This document shows, piece after piece, positions 31,354-37,641 of a DNA stretch of 37,641 bases (within the stretch, counting starts at the first letter, position 1; every line of letters starts with the position of its first letter). A model generated the notes under the pieces. That model ran no database searches and was not told the origin of the DNA. It saw only the letters and a program-made list of their open reading frames with translations. The position numbers and the translations under genes are program-made. This stretch comes from Streptomyces sp. NRRL F-5727. Its GTDB lineage: Bacteria; Actinomycetota; Actinomycetes; Streptomycetales; Streptomycetaceae. The stretch covers positions 1 through 37,641 of the forward strand of contig NZ_JOGX01000061.1 in the NCBI RefSeq assembly GCF_000719555.1, written 5' to 3'.

Positions 31354-32805
31354 TCACCGGCTGCTCCAGAGCACGTATCCGTCCGGGCGGACGAGGGCCG
31401 TGGTGCGGCGCGCGGGGTCCTTCCAGGTGGCCCGGACGACGCGGGCGGCGGTGGTCGGGGCGACGGGCGGCAGGGCCGGCTCGGCGCCCTCGGGGGCGAT
31501 GAGGACGAACTCGCCCGCGCGCAGCAGTTCGTGGAGCCGGCCCTCGCGGAGCGGTACGTCGGGGGCGCGGCGGCCGGAGGTGCGTCCGGCGCCCGGGGCG
31601 GGGGCGTAGGCGATGCCGAGACCGCTGATCATGCCGATGGCCTTGGCGGAGGCGGGGCGGACGGCGCCGAGGACGGTGGTGGCGACGGCCCGCAGGGCGC
31701 GGGTGACGGGCGTGTGGGCCATGGCGAGGCGGACGAGGGCGCCGCTGCTGCGCAGGACCATGGCGCCGACCGGGTGGCGCTCGGTGTGGTAGCTGTCGAG
31801 CAGGGCCTCGGGGTCGGGGGCCTCGCCGCGGTGGACGGCGACGAGCTTCCAGGAGAGGTTGGCGGCGTCCTGGAGGCCGGTGTTCATGCCCTGGCCGCCG
31901 GCGGGGGAGTGGACGTGGGCGGCGTCGCCCGCGAGGAAGACCCGGCCGACGCGGTAGGCGGGGACCTGGCGCTCGTCGCTGTGGAAGCGGGAGATCCAGC
32001 GGGCGTCGTGCATGCCGTGGTCGGTGCCGAGGGCGCGGCGGGCGAGGGCGCGGACCTCTTCCAGGTCGACGGGTTCGCTGTCGTCGACCTGGCGGGTGCG
32101 GTCCCAGCCCATGACGCGGTACCAGCCGTCGCCGAAGGGGGCGATGAAGGTGAAGCTGTCCCTGGTGCCGTTGACCGTGAGGGATCCGGCGGGCTCGTCG
32201 GTGAGGCGGACGTCGGCGAGGACGATCGAGCGGATGACGCTGGTGCCGGGGAAGGGGAGGCCGAGCGCGGTGCGGACGGTGCTGCGGTGTCCGTCGGTGC
32301 CGACGAGGTGGCGGGCGCGGAGGGTGAGGGGGATGCCGCCGGGGCCGGTGAACTCGGCGGTGACGCCGTCGGCGTCCTGGTGGAGGCCGTTCAGGGCGGT
32401 CTCGTGGCGGAAGGTGACACCGGCGTCGGCGGCGCGCTGCTCCAGGAGGCGTTCCACCTCGTACTGGGGGGTGATGAGGAGGTGGTCGAAGCGGGAGGGG
32501 AGCCGGCCGAGGTCGAGGGAGAGGCGGCCGAAGAGCTGCATCCGGGTGAGCTTGGTGCCGGTGGCCTCCAGAGCGTCGGCGAGACCCCGGGTGTCGAGCA
32601 GTTCGAGGGTGCGGGCGTGCACGCCGAAGGCGCGGGTGAGGTTGGAGCGGCCGGCGGCGCGGCGCTCGACGAGGGTGACGTCGAGGCCGGCGGCGGCGAG
32701 GTCGCCGGCGAGAAGGAGCCCGGTGGGTCCGGCGCCGACGACGATGACGTCGGTGTCGACGGGGGTCTGGTCGGCTTCGTGGGTGCGGTGTCCGGTGGTG
32801 CTCAT
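31354..32805 (-). CDS. FAD-dependent aromatic monooxygenase (Rox/PheA-like)
   Basis: A 483-residue class A flavoprotein monooxygenase. It has the N-terminal FAD-binding GAGPTG (24-29), the DG motif in LVGTDGHRSTVR, and the second FAD motif GDAAHVHSPAGGQGMNTGLQ. The short C-terminal thioredoxin-like end (LLRAGEFVLIAPEG...ALVRPDGYVLWS) is as in rifampicin monooxygenase and polyketide hydroxylases. The family hydroxylates phenolic or polyketide compounds using NAD(P)H and O2. The substrate is not readable; detoxification or resistance is plausible because it is divergent from a TetR gene with a shared duplicated operator. Confidence 0.88.
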   Translation of the reverse strand: MSTTGHRTHEADQTPVDTDVIVVGAGPTGLLLAGDLAAAGLDVTLVERRAAGRSNLTRAFGVHARTLELLDTRGLADALEATGTKLTRMQLFGRLSLDLGRLPSRFDHLLITPQYEVERLLEQRAADAGVTFRHETALNGLHQDADGVTAEFTGPGGIPLTLRARHLVGTDGHRSTVRTALGLPFPGTSVIRSIVLADVRLTDEPAGSLTVNGTRDSFTFIAPFGDGWYRVMGWDRTRQVDDSEPVDLEEVRALARRALGTDHGMHDARWISRFHSDERQVPAYRVGRVFLAGDAAHVHSPAGGQGMNTGLQDAANLSWKLVAVHRGEAPDPEALLDSYHTERHPVGAMVLRSSGALVRLAMAHTPVTRALRAVATTVLGAVRPASAKAIGMISGLGIAYAPAPGAGRTSGRRAPDVPLREGRLHELLRAGEFVLIAPEGAEPALPPVAPTTAARVVRATWKDPARRTTALVRPDGYVLWSSR

Positions 32806-32822
32806 GGCTGGCCCTCCGATCG

Positions 32823-32909
32823 GTCAACGCTTGTTGGCCTACGCTTGTTGGCAACGTTAGGCCGCCTCCTCGCGACGTGTCAACACCTGTTGGCCTACAG
32901 TTGTGGGCA
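32823..32909. promoter_or_regulatory. Duplicated TetR-type operator between monooxygenase and tetR
   Basis: Two 31-bp copies (32823-32853 and 32879-32909), 26/31 identical, begin 56 bp apart. Each contains GTCAAC, TGTTGGCCTAC and a second TTGT element. CAAC-nnnn-GTTG is a dyad in both. The second copy ends on the first base of the tetR ATG; the first lies 18-48 bp before the monooxygenase ATG. Arrangement fits repression of both genes by the adjacent TetR protein. Confidence 0.75.
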
Positions 32910-33469
32910 TGACGACCGCACGCCGCTCCGACGCCACTCGGGCCGCGATCCTGGAGGCCGCCCGCGAGCGCTTCGCCGCCGACGGGTACGAGCGCGCCAC
33001 GATCCGGGCCATCGCCCGTGACGCCGGGATCGACCCTTCGATGGTCATGCGCTACTACGGGAACAAGGAGGGGCTGTTCGCCGCCGCCTCCGAGATCGAC
33101 CTGGCCCTGCCGGCCCTGGGCGCACTGCCCTCCCGGCACATCGGGGCCGTCCTGGTGAACCACTTCCTCGACCGCTGGGAGCGCGACGACGTGCTCACCG
33201 GGCTGCTCAGGGTGGGCGTCACCAACGAGGCGGGCGCCGCCCGCATGCAGGCCATCTTCGGGGCGCAGCTCGGGCCGATCGCCCTCGGTGTCTGCCCGAA
33301 GCCCGAGGAGGCGCCGGCCCGGGCCGCGCTCGTCGCGTCCCAGATCCTCGGCATGGCGCTCGCCCGCTATGTGCTCCGCCTGCCGCCGGCCGTCGAGATG
33401 AGCCGGGACGAGCTGGTGGCCTGGCTGGCGCCGACCGTCCAGCGGTACCTCACCGCCGAGCGCCCCTGA
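32909..33469 (+). CDS. TetR family transcriptional regulator
   Basis: A 186-residue TetR-type repressor. The N-terminal HTH lies within RFAADGYERATIRAIARDAG and continues as IDPSMVMRYYGNKEGLFAAA (residues ~17-60). The C-terminal ligand-binding half is helical, with LGMALARYVLRLPP resembling the TetR_C domain. The ATG at 32909 is used, since no clear Shine-Dalgarno is present and an operator copy overlaps the start. It is divergent from the flavin monooxygenase and probably represses it until the monooxygenase substrate or a related compound binds. Confidence 0.9.
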   Translation: MTTARRSDATRAAILEAARERFAADGYERATIRAIARDAGIDPSMVMRYYGNKEGLFAAASEIDLALPALGALPSRHIGAVLVNHFLDRWERDDVLTGLLRVGVTNEAGAARMQAIFGAQLGPIALGVCPKPEEAPARAALVASQILGMALARYVLRLPPAVEMSRDELVAWLAPTVQRYLTAERP

Positions 33470-33485
33470 CCCGGGCGCGGCGGTG

Positions 33486-34220
33486 TCAGGAGGCGGCGGC
33501 GCCGAACTCGCGGACCGCCTGGTCGACGATCGCCTCCAGGCGGGCGTGGTGCGCGCCGCGCCAGTAGACCCGGTCGCACTCCTGGCACCGCGCGAAGACG
33601 TCGTACGTCTTCTCGGTGCCGCGCTCCAGCCGCTCGCGCACCTCCTCCTTGCCGGTGTCCGTCAGGAGACCGTTGCAGGCGGTGCAGCGGGTCCACGGCG
33701 CCAGCGGCGGCGCGAAGCGCTCCAGGACGTCACGGAGCTGGTCGTCGGGGCGGTCGCTGTACACGTACGCCCCCGCCCACAACTCGCGGCGCCGCAGCAG
33801 ACCCCGGTCGCGGGAGAGCATGACCCGCCGCTCCCGGGCGGAGAGCGCAGCGAGCGCCGGGTCGCCGATGTCCTCGTTCTCGTACGCGGCGTCCACGCCC
33901 AGCAGCCGGAGCCGCCGGGCCAGCGTGCCCAGGTGCACGTCGAGCAGGAACCGGAGGGGCGCGCCGGGCACCGGCTGCGGCCGGGTGACGTCCTCGACCT
34001 CGACGGTCTCGCCGGCCACCGGCACGTGTGCGGGCGGCACCGGGCGGCCGTCGACCAGGAGCCGGCCGGCCTCGGTGAGCGGGACGCCGAGGGACTCGAC
34101 GACATGGCCCAGCGAGGACACCCCGTCGGTGGTCACGGCGGTCCGCCCCGAACGCCGGTCGGCGGCCACGAAGACGGCCAGGCCGGGGGCGAAACTGATC
34201 TGGATCTCCGGTCCGTTCAC
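33486..34220 (-). CDS. Ubiquitin-like plus Mut7-C RNase domain protein
   Basis: A 244-residue protein with a beta-grasp (MoaD/ubiquitin-like) N-terminal domain (~1-80, with VDGRPVPPAHVPVAGETVEV). It is followed by a Mut7-C PIN-like domain: LRFLLDVHLGTLARRLRLLG, D94, and MLSRDRGLL with D138. The C-terminal zinc ribbon has C179, C182, C212 and C215. Mut7-C domains are predicted RNases, so RNA processing is likely but untested here. The GTG at 34220 matches the expected domain start; the frame is open further upstream but unlike a protein. Stops of this gene and tetR are 16 nt apart. Confidence 0.85.
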   Translation of the reverse strand: MNGPEIQISFAPGLAVFVAADRRSGRTAVTTDGVSSLGHVVESLGVPLTEAGRLLVDGRPVPPAHVPVAGETVEVEDVTRPQPVPGAPLRFLLDVHLGTLARRLRLLGVDAAYENEDIGDPALAALSARERRVMLSRDRGLLRRRELWAGAYVYSDRPDDQLRDVLERFAPPLAPWTRCTACNGLLTDTGKEEVRERLERGTEKTYDVFARCQECDRVYWRGAHHARLEAIVDQAVREFGAAAS

Positions 34221-34315
34221 GGGGACAGGATCGCACCGGGGTGTGACAGCGGGCCACGCATTTCCGGCCGCGGCGCGGTGCCGGGCGACCACCGGTGGGG
34301 GCGGGGACGCAGTCG

Positions 34316-34349
34316 GCCACGGGTGGGGGCGGGCCACGGGTGGGGGTGC
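34316..34349 (+). repeat. 17-bp tandem repeat upstream of a GNAT gene
   Basis: GCCACGGGTGGGGGCGG (34316-34332) is followed directly by a near copy (34333-34349, ending GTGC). They fall in the -35 region of the presumed promoter, whose TACCGT -10 (34364-34369) lies 6 nt before the GNAT ATG. Confidence 0.85.
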
Positions 34350-34375
34350 GGAGGCGGCTGGGCTACCGTCCCCGC

Positions 34376-34816
34376 ATGAAGATCATCGACCTCGAGCCCG
34401 GCGACCCGCGTCTGGAGAGCGATCTCCTCCCGGTCCTCCTCGAACTGCGACCGCACCTCACCCCGGCCCTCTTCCAGGACGTGTACGCGCGCGGCCACGC
34501 GCAGGGCCTGCGCTTCTCGGCCGCCTACGGCGACGACGGCCGGTGCGTCGGCGCGGCCGGCTGGCGCCTCGTCTTCAACACCAGCTCGCTCAGCAAGCTC
34601 TACGTCGACGACCTGGTCACGGCCTCGGACGTCCGCTCCACCGGCGTCGGCCACGCGCTGATCGCCCACCTGGAGGAGCACGCCCGGGCGGCCGGCTGCC
34701 ACGAGCTGAACCTCGACTCCGGCACCCACCGCACCGGCGCCCACCGCTTCTACCTGCGGGAACGGTTCGACATCGCGGCCTTCCACTTCGTCCGGCCGCT
34801 CACCGGTCCGCAGTAG
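34376..34816 (+). CDS. GNAT family N-acetyltransferase
   Basis: A 146-residue acetyl-CoA-dependent acetyltransferase. The acetyl-CoA binding motif A runs through LYVDDLVTASDVRSTGVGHALIAHLEE-type sequence, with R/Q-x-x-G-x-G/A represented by RSTGVG. A C-terminal block follows, including LDSGTHRTGAHRFYLRERFD. The substrate is unknown. ATG at 34376 is 6 nt after TACCGT, without a Shine-Dalgarno, so possibly leaderless. Its 3' end overlaps the convergent next gene by 17 nt. Confidence 0.87.
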   Translation: MKIIDLEPGDPRLESDLLPVLLELRPHLTPALFQDVYARGHAQGLRFSAAYGDDGRCVGAAGWRLVFNTSSLSKLYVDDLVTASDVRSTGVGHALIAHLEEHARAAGCHELNLDSGTHRTGAHRFYLRERFDIAAFHFVRPLTGPQ

Positions 34817-35339
34817 CCCACAGGTCGAGCCGCCAGTCGTTGCAGCGCATCGGACGGCCCGGCGGGTACTCGAAGTCCTCCTCTCCGAGCAGTTCGAACC
34901 CCGCCTTGCGGCACACCGCGTTCGACGCGGCGTTCTCGACCGAGGGGAAGGCGTGCAGGTGGCGGTGGAGGCCCGCGGCCCGGGCCTGCTCCGCCACCGC
35001 GCGCGTGGCCAGGGTCGCGACGCCGCGGCCCTGGAAGCCCGGCAGGACCGCCCAGCCCGTCTCGTACACCGGCTCGCCGTGCGCCGCGCTCGTCCAGTAA
35101 CCGATGCTGCCCGCGACCCGCCGCTCGGGCAGCAGCACGATCCGGAACATCCGGCCCCTGCCGGTGGTGTCGGCGCTCAGGTCCACGTACCGCCGGTGGC
35201 GGCGGTCCAGCTGCTCCTCGGTCTCCGGGCCGCCCAGGTGCTCCATCAGCTCCGGCGCGTTCAGCGCGCGCAGCAGTGCGGCGTCCTCCTCGGACCAGGC
35301 TTCGAGGCGTACGGAGGTGGTCTCGCGCTGTTCGCTCAT
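34800..35339 (-). CDS. GNAT family N-acetyltransferase (RimJ-like)
   Basis: A 179-residue RimJ/RimL-like acetyltransferase. It contains VRLEAWSEEDAALLRALN at the start, IGYWTSAAHGEPVYETGWAV in the middle, and the acetyl-CoA loop FQGRGVATLATRAV. NAASNAVCRKAGFELLGEEDF is the typical C-terminal RimJ signature. The acceptor could be a protein N terminus, aminoglycoside-like compound or small amine; this is not resolved. It ends the gene pair with the AraC regulator (14 nt apart, same strand), which may control it. Confidence 0.87.
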   Translation of the reverse strand: MSEQRETTSVRLEAWSEEDAALLRALNAPELMEHLGGPETEEQLDRRHRRYVDLSADTTGRGRMFRIVLLPERRVAGSIGYWTSAAHGEPVYETGWAVLPGFQGRGVATLATRAVAEQARAAGLHRHLHAFPSVENAASNAVCRKAGFELLGEEDFEYPPGRPMRCNDWRLDLWATADR

Positions 35340-35353
35340 GCGCGGACCGTACG

Positions 35354-36211
35354 TCACGGCACCGACAGCCCCCGGGCGTACGCGGTCGGGGAGAGGCCGA
35401 GGGTGGCGGTGAAGTCCCGGACGAGATGGGCCTGGTCGCTGTAGCCGAGCTCGGTGGCGAGCCCCGCCCAGTCGGGGCCGGCGCCGGTCTCGGCGCGTTC
35501 CAGGGCCTCGTGGAGGCGGTAGCGCAGGATGACCCACTTCGGGCCGACGCCGACGTGGGAGGCGAAGAGGCGCTGGAGGGAGCGGGGCGAGAGGCCGGAC
35601 AGCCGGGCGAGCCGGTCCGTCCGCAGGACCGTGCGGTCGGCGCGGACCAGCTCCACCAGCTCCATCGCCCGGGCGGCGGCGGGGTCCGGGGCGGGACCGT
35701 GCGCGAGGAGGAAGGCGTCGAGCGCGGCCACGATGGCGGGGTCGTCGTCGGGGGAGAGGACGCCGGAGAGCGCGGCTTCGCCGGCGGCCCCCTCCATGTC
35801 CGGGAACGCCTCGTGCAGCGGGACCCGGCGGCCCGTCCAGGCCGACACCGGCCACGCCGGGGCGAAGGGGCGGAAGCCGCCGGGCCGGAACTGCACGCCG
35901 CGGACCCGGCCCTCCCCTTCGAGCCGCTTCGTGAAGAGCCCGGTCCCGATCCCGGAGACCTCGGCCGTCGGGCGTGAGGCCCTGGAACCGGCGCCGAGCG
36001 GGCCGTACCGCTGGAAGACGGCGTTGACCGACGGGTGCGGGACGACACGGGTGGTGTACGGCTCCGGCAGCGCCCAGTCGATCAGCCAGTAGTGCTCCAG
36101 GTACGGGCGCAGCTCCGGCGCGGGGAGATGCCGGCGGAAACGGACCCGGGAGAGCAGGTCGGCGGGGGCGAGAATGCCCCGGGTGTCCCGCCGCGGTGCG
36201 GGGTCGGCCAT
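35354..36211 (-). CDS. AraC family transcriptional regulator
   Basis: A 285-residue AraC/XylS-type regulator. The N-terminal ~150 residues (RHLPAPELRPYLEHYWLIDW...VVPHPSVNAVF) are an effector domain of the DUF6597 kind. The C-terminal pair of HTHs spans ~190-285, with LSGLSPRSLQRLFASHVGVGPKW and ELGYSDQAHLVRDFTATLGLSPTAY. ATG at 36211 lies 7 nt after TAGGAT (36224-36219), so probably leaderless. The downstream GNAT gene starts 14 nt beyond the stop. An 18-bp tandem repeat covers the promoter region. Confidence 0.9.
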   Translation of the reverse strand: MADPAPRRDTRGILAPADLLSRVRFRRHLPAPELRPYLEHYWLIDWALPEPYTTRVVPHPSVNAVFQRYGPLGAGSRASRPTAEVSGIGTGLFTKRLEGEGRVRGVQFRPGGFRPFAPAWPVSAWTGRRVPLHEAFPDMEGAAGEAALSGVLSPDDDPAIVAALDAFLLAHGPAPDPAAARAMELVELVRADRTVLRTDRLARLSGLSPRSLQRLFASHVGVGPKWVILRYRLHEALERAETGAGPDWAGLATELGYSDQAHLVRDFTATLGLSPTAYARGLSVP

Positions 36212-36224
36212 GGCCCCGATCCTA

Positions 36225-36260
36225 GGCAGCCGGACCTCCCGGGGCAGCCGGACCTCTCGG
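36225..36260. repeat. 18-bp tandem repeat at the araC-type promoter
   Basis: GGCAGCCGGACCTCCCGG (36225-36242) and a copy with one mismatch (36243-36260) lie immediately upstream of the TAGGAT -10 of the AraC-type gene. They cover its spacer and -35 region. Confidence 0.9.
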
Positions 36261-36375
36261 GGTGGTCGGACGACCTTTGGCCTGAGCGGCTCCTAGGGGT
36301 CGGGATCCGGGGCGGGTCGGGGTCGTGGCGCGTTTCTTCAAGACCGGGCCGGGGATTTTTCCTAGCGTCGGGTCC

Positions 36376-37005
36376 ATGACGTACGACGACACGAACCTTG
36401 CCTTCGAGAACAGTGCTGCGGCCGGAGGGGGCGACGCCTCCCTCGGCGGTCTTCTCCGCGCCGCCGCCGAGCGGGCCGTCCCGCTGGTCGCGGCCACGGA
36501 CGACTCCGCGCTCGGCGCGTCCACGCCCTGCGCGGAGTACGACGTGCGCGATCTGCTGAACCACCTGTTCGCGGTCGTCGTGCAGTTCCAGGCGCTGGCG
36601 GCCAAGAGGGAGGCCGACTTCTCCGCGACCCCGGACCGGCTCGCGGAGCCGGACTGGCGGGAGCGCTTCGCGGTGGAGACCGGGAGGCTGGTCGAGGCGT
36701 GGGCGGCGCCGGGGGCCGAGGAGGGGACCTCGGGGGCGATGGGGCTGCCGGCCAGGACGGTCGGATCGATGGCGCTGCTCGATCTCACCGTGCACGCCTG
36801 GGACCTGGCGCAGGCGACCGGGCGGGAGTTCGAGCCCGATCCGCGGGTGGTGGCGGGGCTGGTGGACGAGGTGGAGGGGATGGCGCCGATGGCCCGAAAG
36901 ATGAACGTGTTCGGGGACGCCGTCGAGCTGCCGGCCGGGGCGAGCCTCTTCGAGCGGCTGCTCGCGACGACGGGCCGTGAACCGCGGGTCCGTCCGGCGG
37001 ACTGA
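36376..37005 (+). CDS. TIGR03086 family metal-binding protein (mycothiol-dependent fold)
   Basis: A 209-residue member of the TIGR03086/MDMPI group, a DinB-like four-helix fold that binds a divalent metal and often uses mycothiol. H63 in DLLNHLFAVV and H140 in LDLTVHAWDLAQATG are at the usual metal positions. The C-terminal helix matches SLFERLLATTGRE. Substrate unknown. ATG at 36376 is 7 nt after TAGCGT (36363-36368), suggesting a leaderless mRNA. It is divergent from the AraC gene and is followed by a 16-bp minisatellite. Confidence 0.87.
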   Translation: MTYDDTNLAFENSAAAGGGDASLGGLLRAAAERAVPLVAATDDSALGASTPCAEYDVRDLLNHLFAVVVQFQALAAKREADFSATPDRLAEPDWRERFAVETGRLVEAWAAPGAEEGTSGAMGLPARTVGSMALLDLTVHAWDLAQATGREFEPDPRVVAGLVDEVEGMAPMARKMNVFGDAVELPAGASLFERLLATTGREPRVRPAD

Positions 37006-37026
37006 CGCCCCTTTGCCCCGGAGAGG

Positions 37027-37206
37027 CCCCCTGCCCGAGGCAGTCCCCTGCCCGAGGCAGTCCCCTCCCGGACCGGCCCCCTCCCGGACCGGCACCGTTC
37101 CGGACCGGCACCGTTCCGGACCGGCACCGTTCCGGACCGGCACCGTTCCGGACCGGCCCCGTTCCGGACCGGCGCCCTGCCGGACCGGCCCCCTGCCGGA
37201 CCCGGT
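37027..37206. repeat. 16-bp minisatellite, about 11 units
   Basis: Cores appear at about 37034, 37051, 37067, 37083, 37100 and then every 16 bp to 37196. The main unit is CCGTTCCGGACCGGCA, with an inner CCGGACCGG palindrome. The first two units are 17 bp and diverged (CCCGAGGCA cores), and the last two have CTG in place of GTT. The array fills the convergent gap between the TIGR03086 gene and the small membrane protein gene. Confidence 0.95.
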
Positions 37207-37208
37207 CG

Positions 37209-37451
37209 TCAGCGCAGGCGGCCGGTGGAGGTCAGGGAGAGGCGGGAGACGACCTGGCCGAAGGCGAGCTCCTCCGCCGGCGTCAGCGGCACCGACTCCT
37301 GCGGGTGCCAGACGCGTTCCATCGGGGTCACCGAGCGGATCCGGCGGGACCGGGCGCGCAGGCCCGTCGTCAGCCACACGCCCGTCGCGACGGCGAGCAC
37401 CGCGAAGAGGGTGAGGACACGGGGGTCGGAGAACTGGGCGGGCACGGACAT
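37209..37451 (-). CDS. Small membrane protein
   Basis: An 80-residue protein with one hydrophobic helix (LTLFAVLAVATGVWLTTGL, ~13-31) then a basic, cytoplasmic-type RARSRRIRSVTPMERVWHP and a C-terminal ELAFGQVVSRLSLTS. Function unknown. ATG at 37451 follows GGAG by ~8 nt; the GTG at 37460 lies on that site. It faces the minisatellite and the TIGR03086 gene at its 3' end. Confidence 0.72.
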   Translation of the reverse strand: MSVPAQFSDPRVLTLFAVLAVATGVWLTTGLRARSRRIRSVTPMERVWHPQESVPLTPAEELAFGQVVSRLSLTSTGRLR

Positions 37452-37574
37452 GGCGTTCACTCCAGGGCGCGAGGGCCGGCGCGCGGCGCACGCACCGGCA
37501 GGCGGCGTGCGGGCACGGCGGCGCAGACGATTCCTACTGCTTCCTCCCGACCCGCTCAGTTAACACCACCATGG

Positions 37575-37614
37575 GGGACTTTCGGCAGGGGGGTCCGGGA
37601 CCAAAGTCCCGGAC
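37575..37614. promoter_or_regulatory. DosR/OsdR-like sites at window edge
   Basis: GTCCGGGAC-CAAA-GTCCCGGAC (37593-37614) is a perfect 9-bp dyad around 4 bp. A half-site GGGACTTTCGGCAG lies at 37575-37588. Both match the GGGACTnnnGnCCC form known for DosR/DevR and Streptomyces OsdR. The region is upstream of the small membrane protein gene on one side; the gene on the other side is outside the window. Confidence 0.6.
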
Positions 37615-37641
37615 GGCGAGGGCGGGGGCGAGGGCGGACGG

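Noticed and set aside
37027..37206. CRISPR array
   Set aside because: The 16-bp units abut without unique spacers, and no cas genes are near.

Overview
The window is a high-GC chromosomal segment that reads as Streptomyces. The evidence is G/C-rich third codon positions, GTG and TTG starts, leaderless-looking promoters, and above all the content: sigma factor BldN with its anti-sigma RsbN, Rex with hemA-hemC-hemD, and a class I lysyl-tRNA synthetase next to argS. From memory the order resembles the SCO3300-SCO3330 neighbourhood of S. coelicolor. The species cannot be named from the sequence.

Layout. 1-150: 3' part of a 5S rRNA and a strong terminator, the end of an rRNA operon. 198-4117: HAD phosphatase, MFS transporter, AcuC-type deacetylase and a conserved 'phosphatase', all forward. 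4162-7003: small excisionase-type HTH protein (probably BdtA), a 32-codon ribosomal protein bS22, an atypical SDR/epimerase and an acyltransferase. The end of the acyltransferase gene is tandemly triplicated (6971-7325). 7383-11254, reverse: rsbN, bldN and a HAD-IB hydrolase, with recognisable promoter elements. 11357-17869, forward: glutaredoxin-like protein, then rex-hemA-hemC-hemD with start/stop overlaps behind a Rex operator, then hemB. Together these cover glutamyl-tRNA to uroporphyrinogen III under redox control.

17889-21239 holds DUF4253 and DUF1876 proteins, a DUF4232 lipoprotein with a possible 29-residue membrane peptide, and divergently a membrane-anchored HTH protein. 21259-25000 is divergent argS and lysS, with two perfect DnaA boxes between them. 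25081-28474, reverse: a DUF2637 membrane protein and two DUF3558-like lipoproteins. 28649-29842 is a lone rtcB.

29949-37641 is more accessory in character: an SDR, a secreted protein, an FAD monooxygenase divergent from a TetR regulator with a duplicated operator, a ubiquitin-fold/Mut7-C protein, two GNAT acetyltransferases, an AraC regulator with promoter repeats, a TIGR03086 protein, a 16-bp minisatellite, a small membrane protein, and at the edge a DosR/OsdR-type palindrome.

No mobile element, CRISPR array, tRNA or clearly broken gene was seen. The most unusual signals are the triplicated gene end, the paired DnaA boxes, short tandem repeats at several promoters, an intragenic hairpin in hemD, and the end-of-window DosR-like site.
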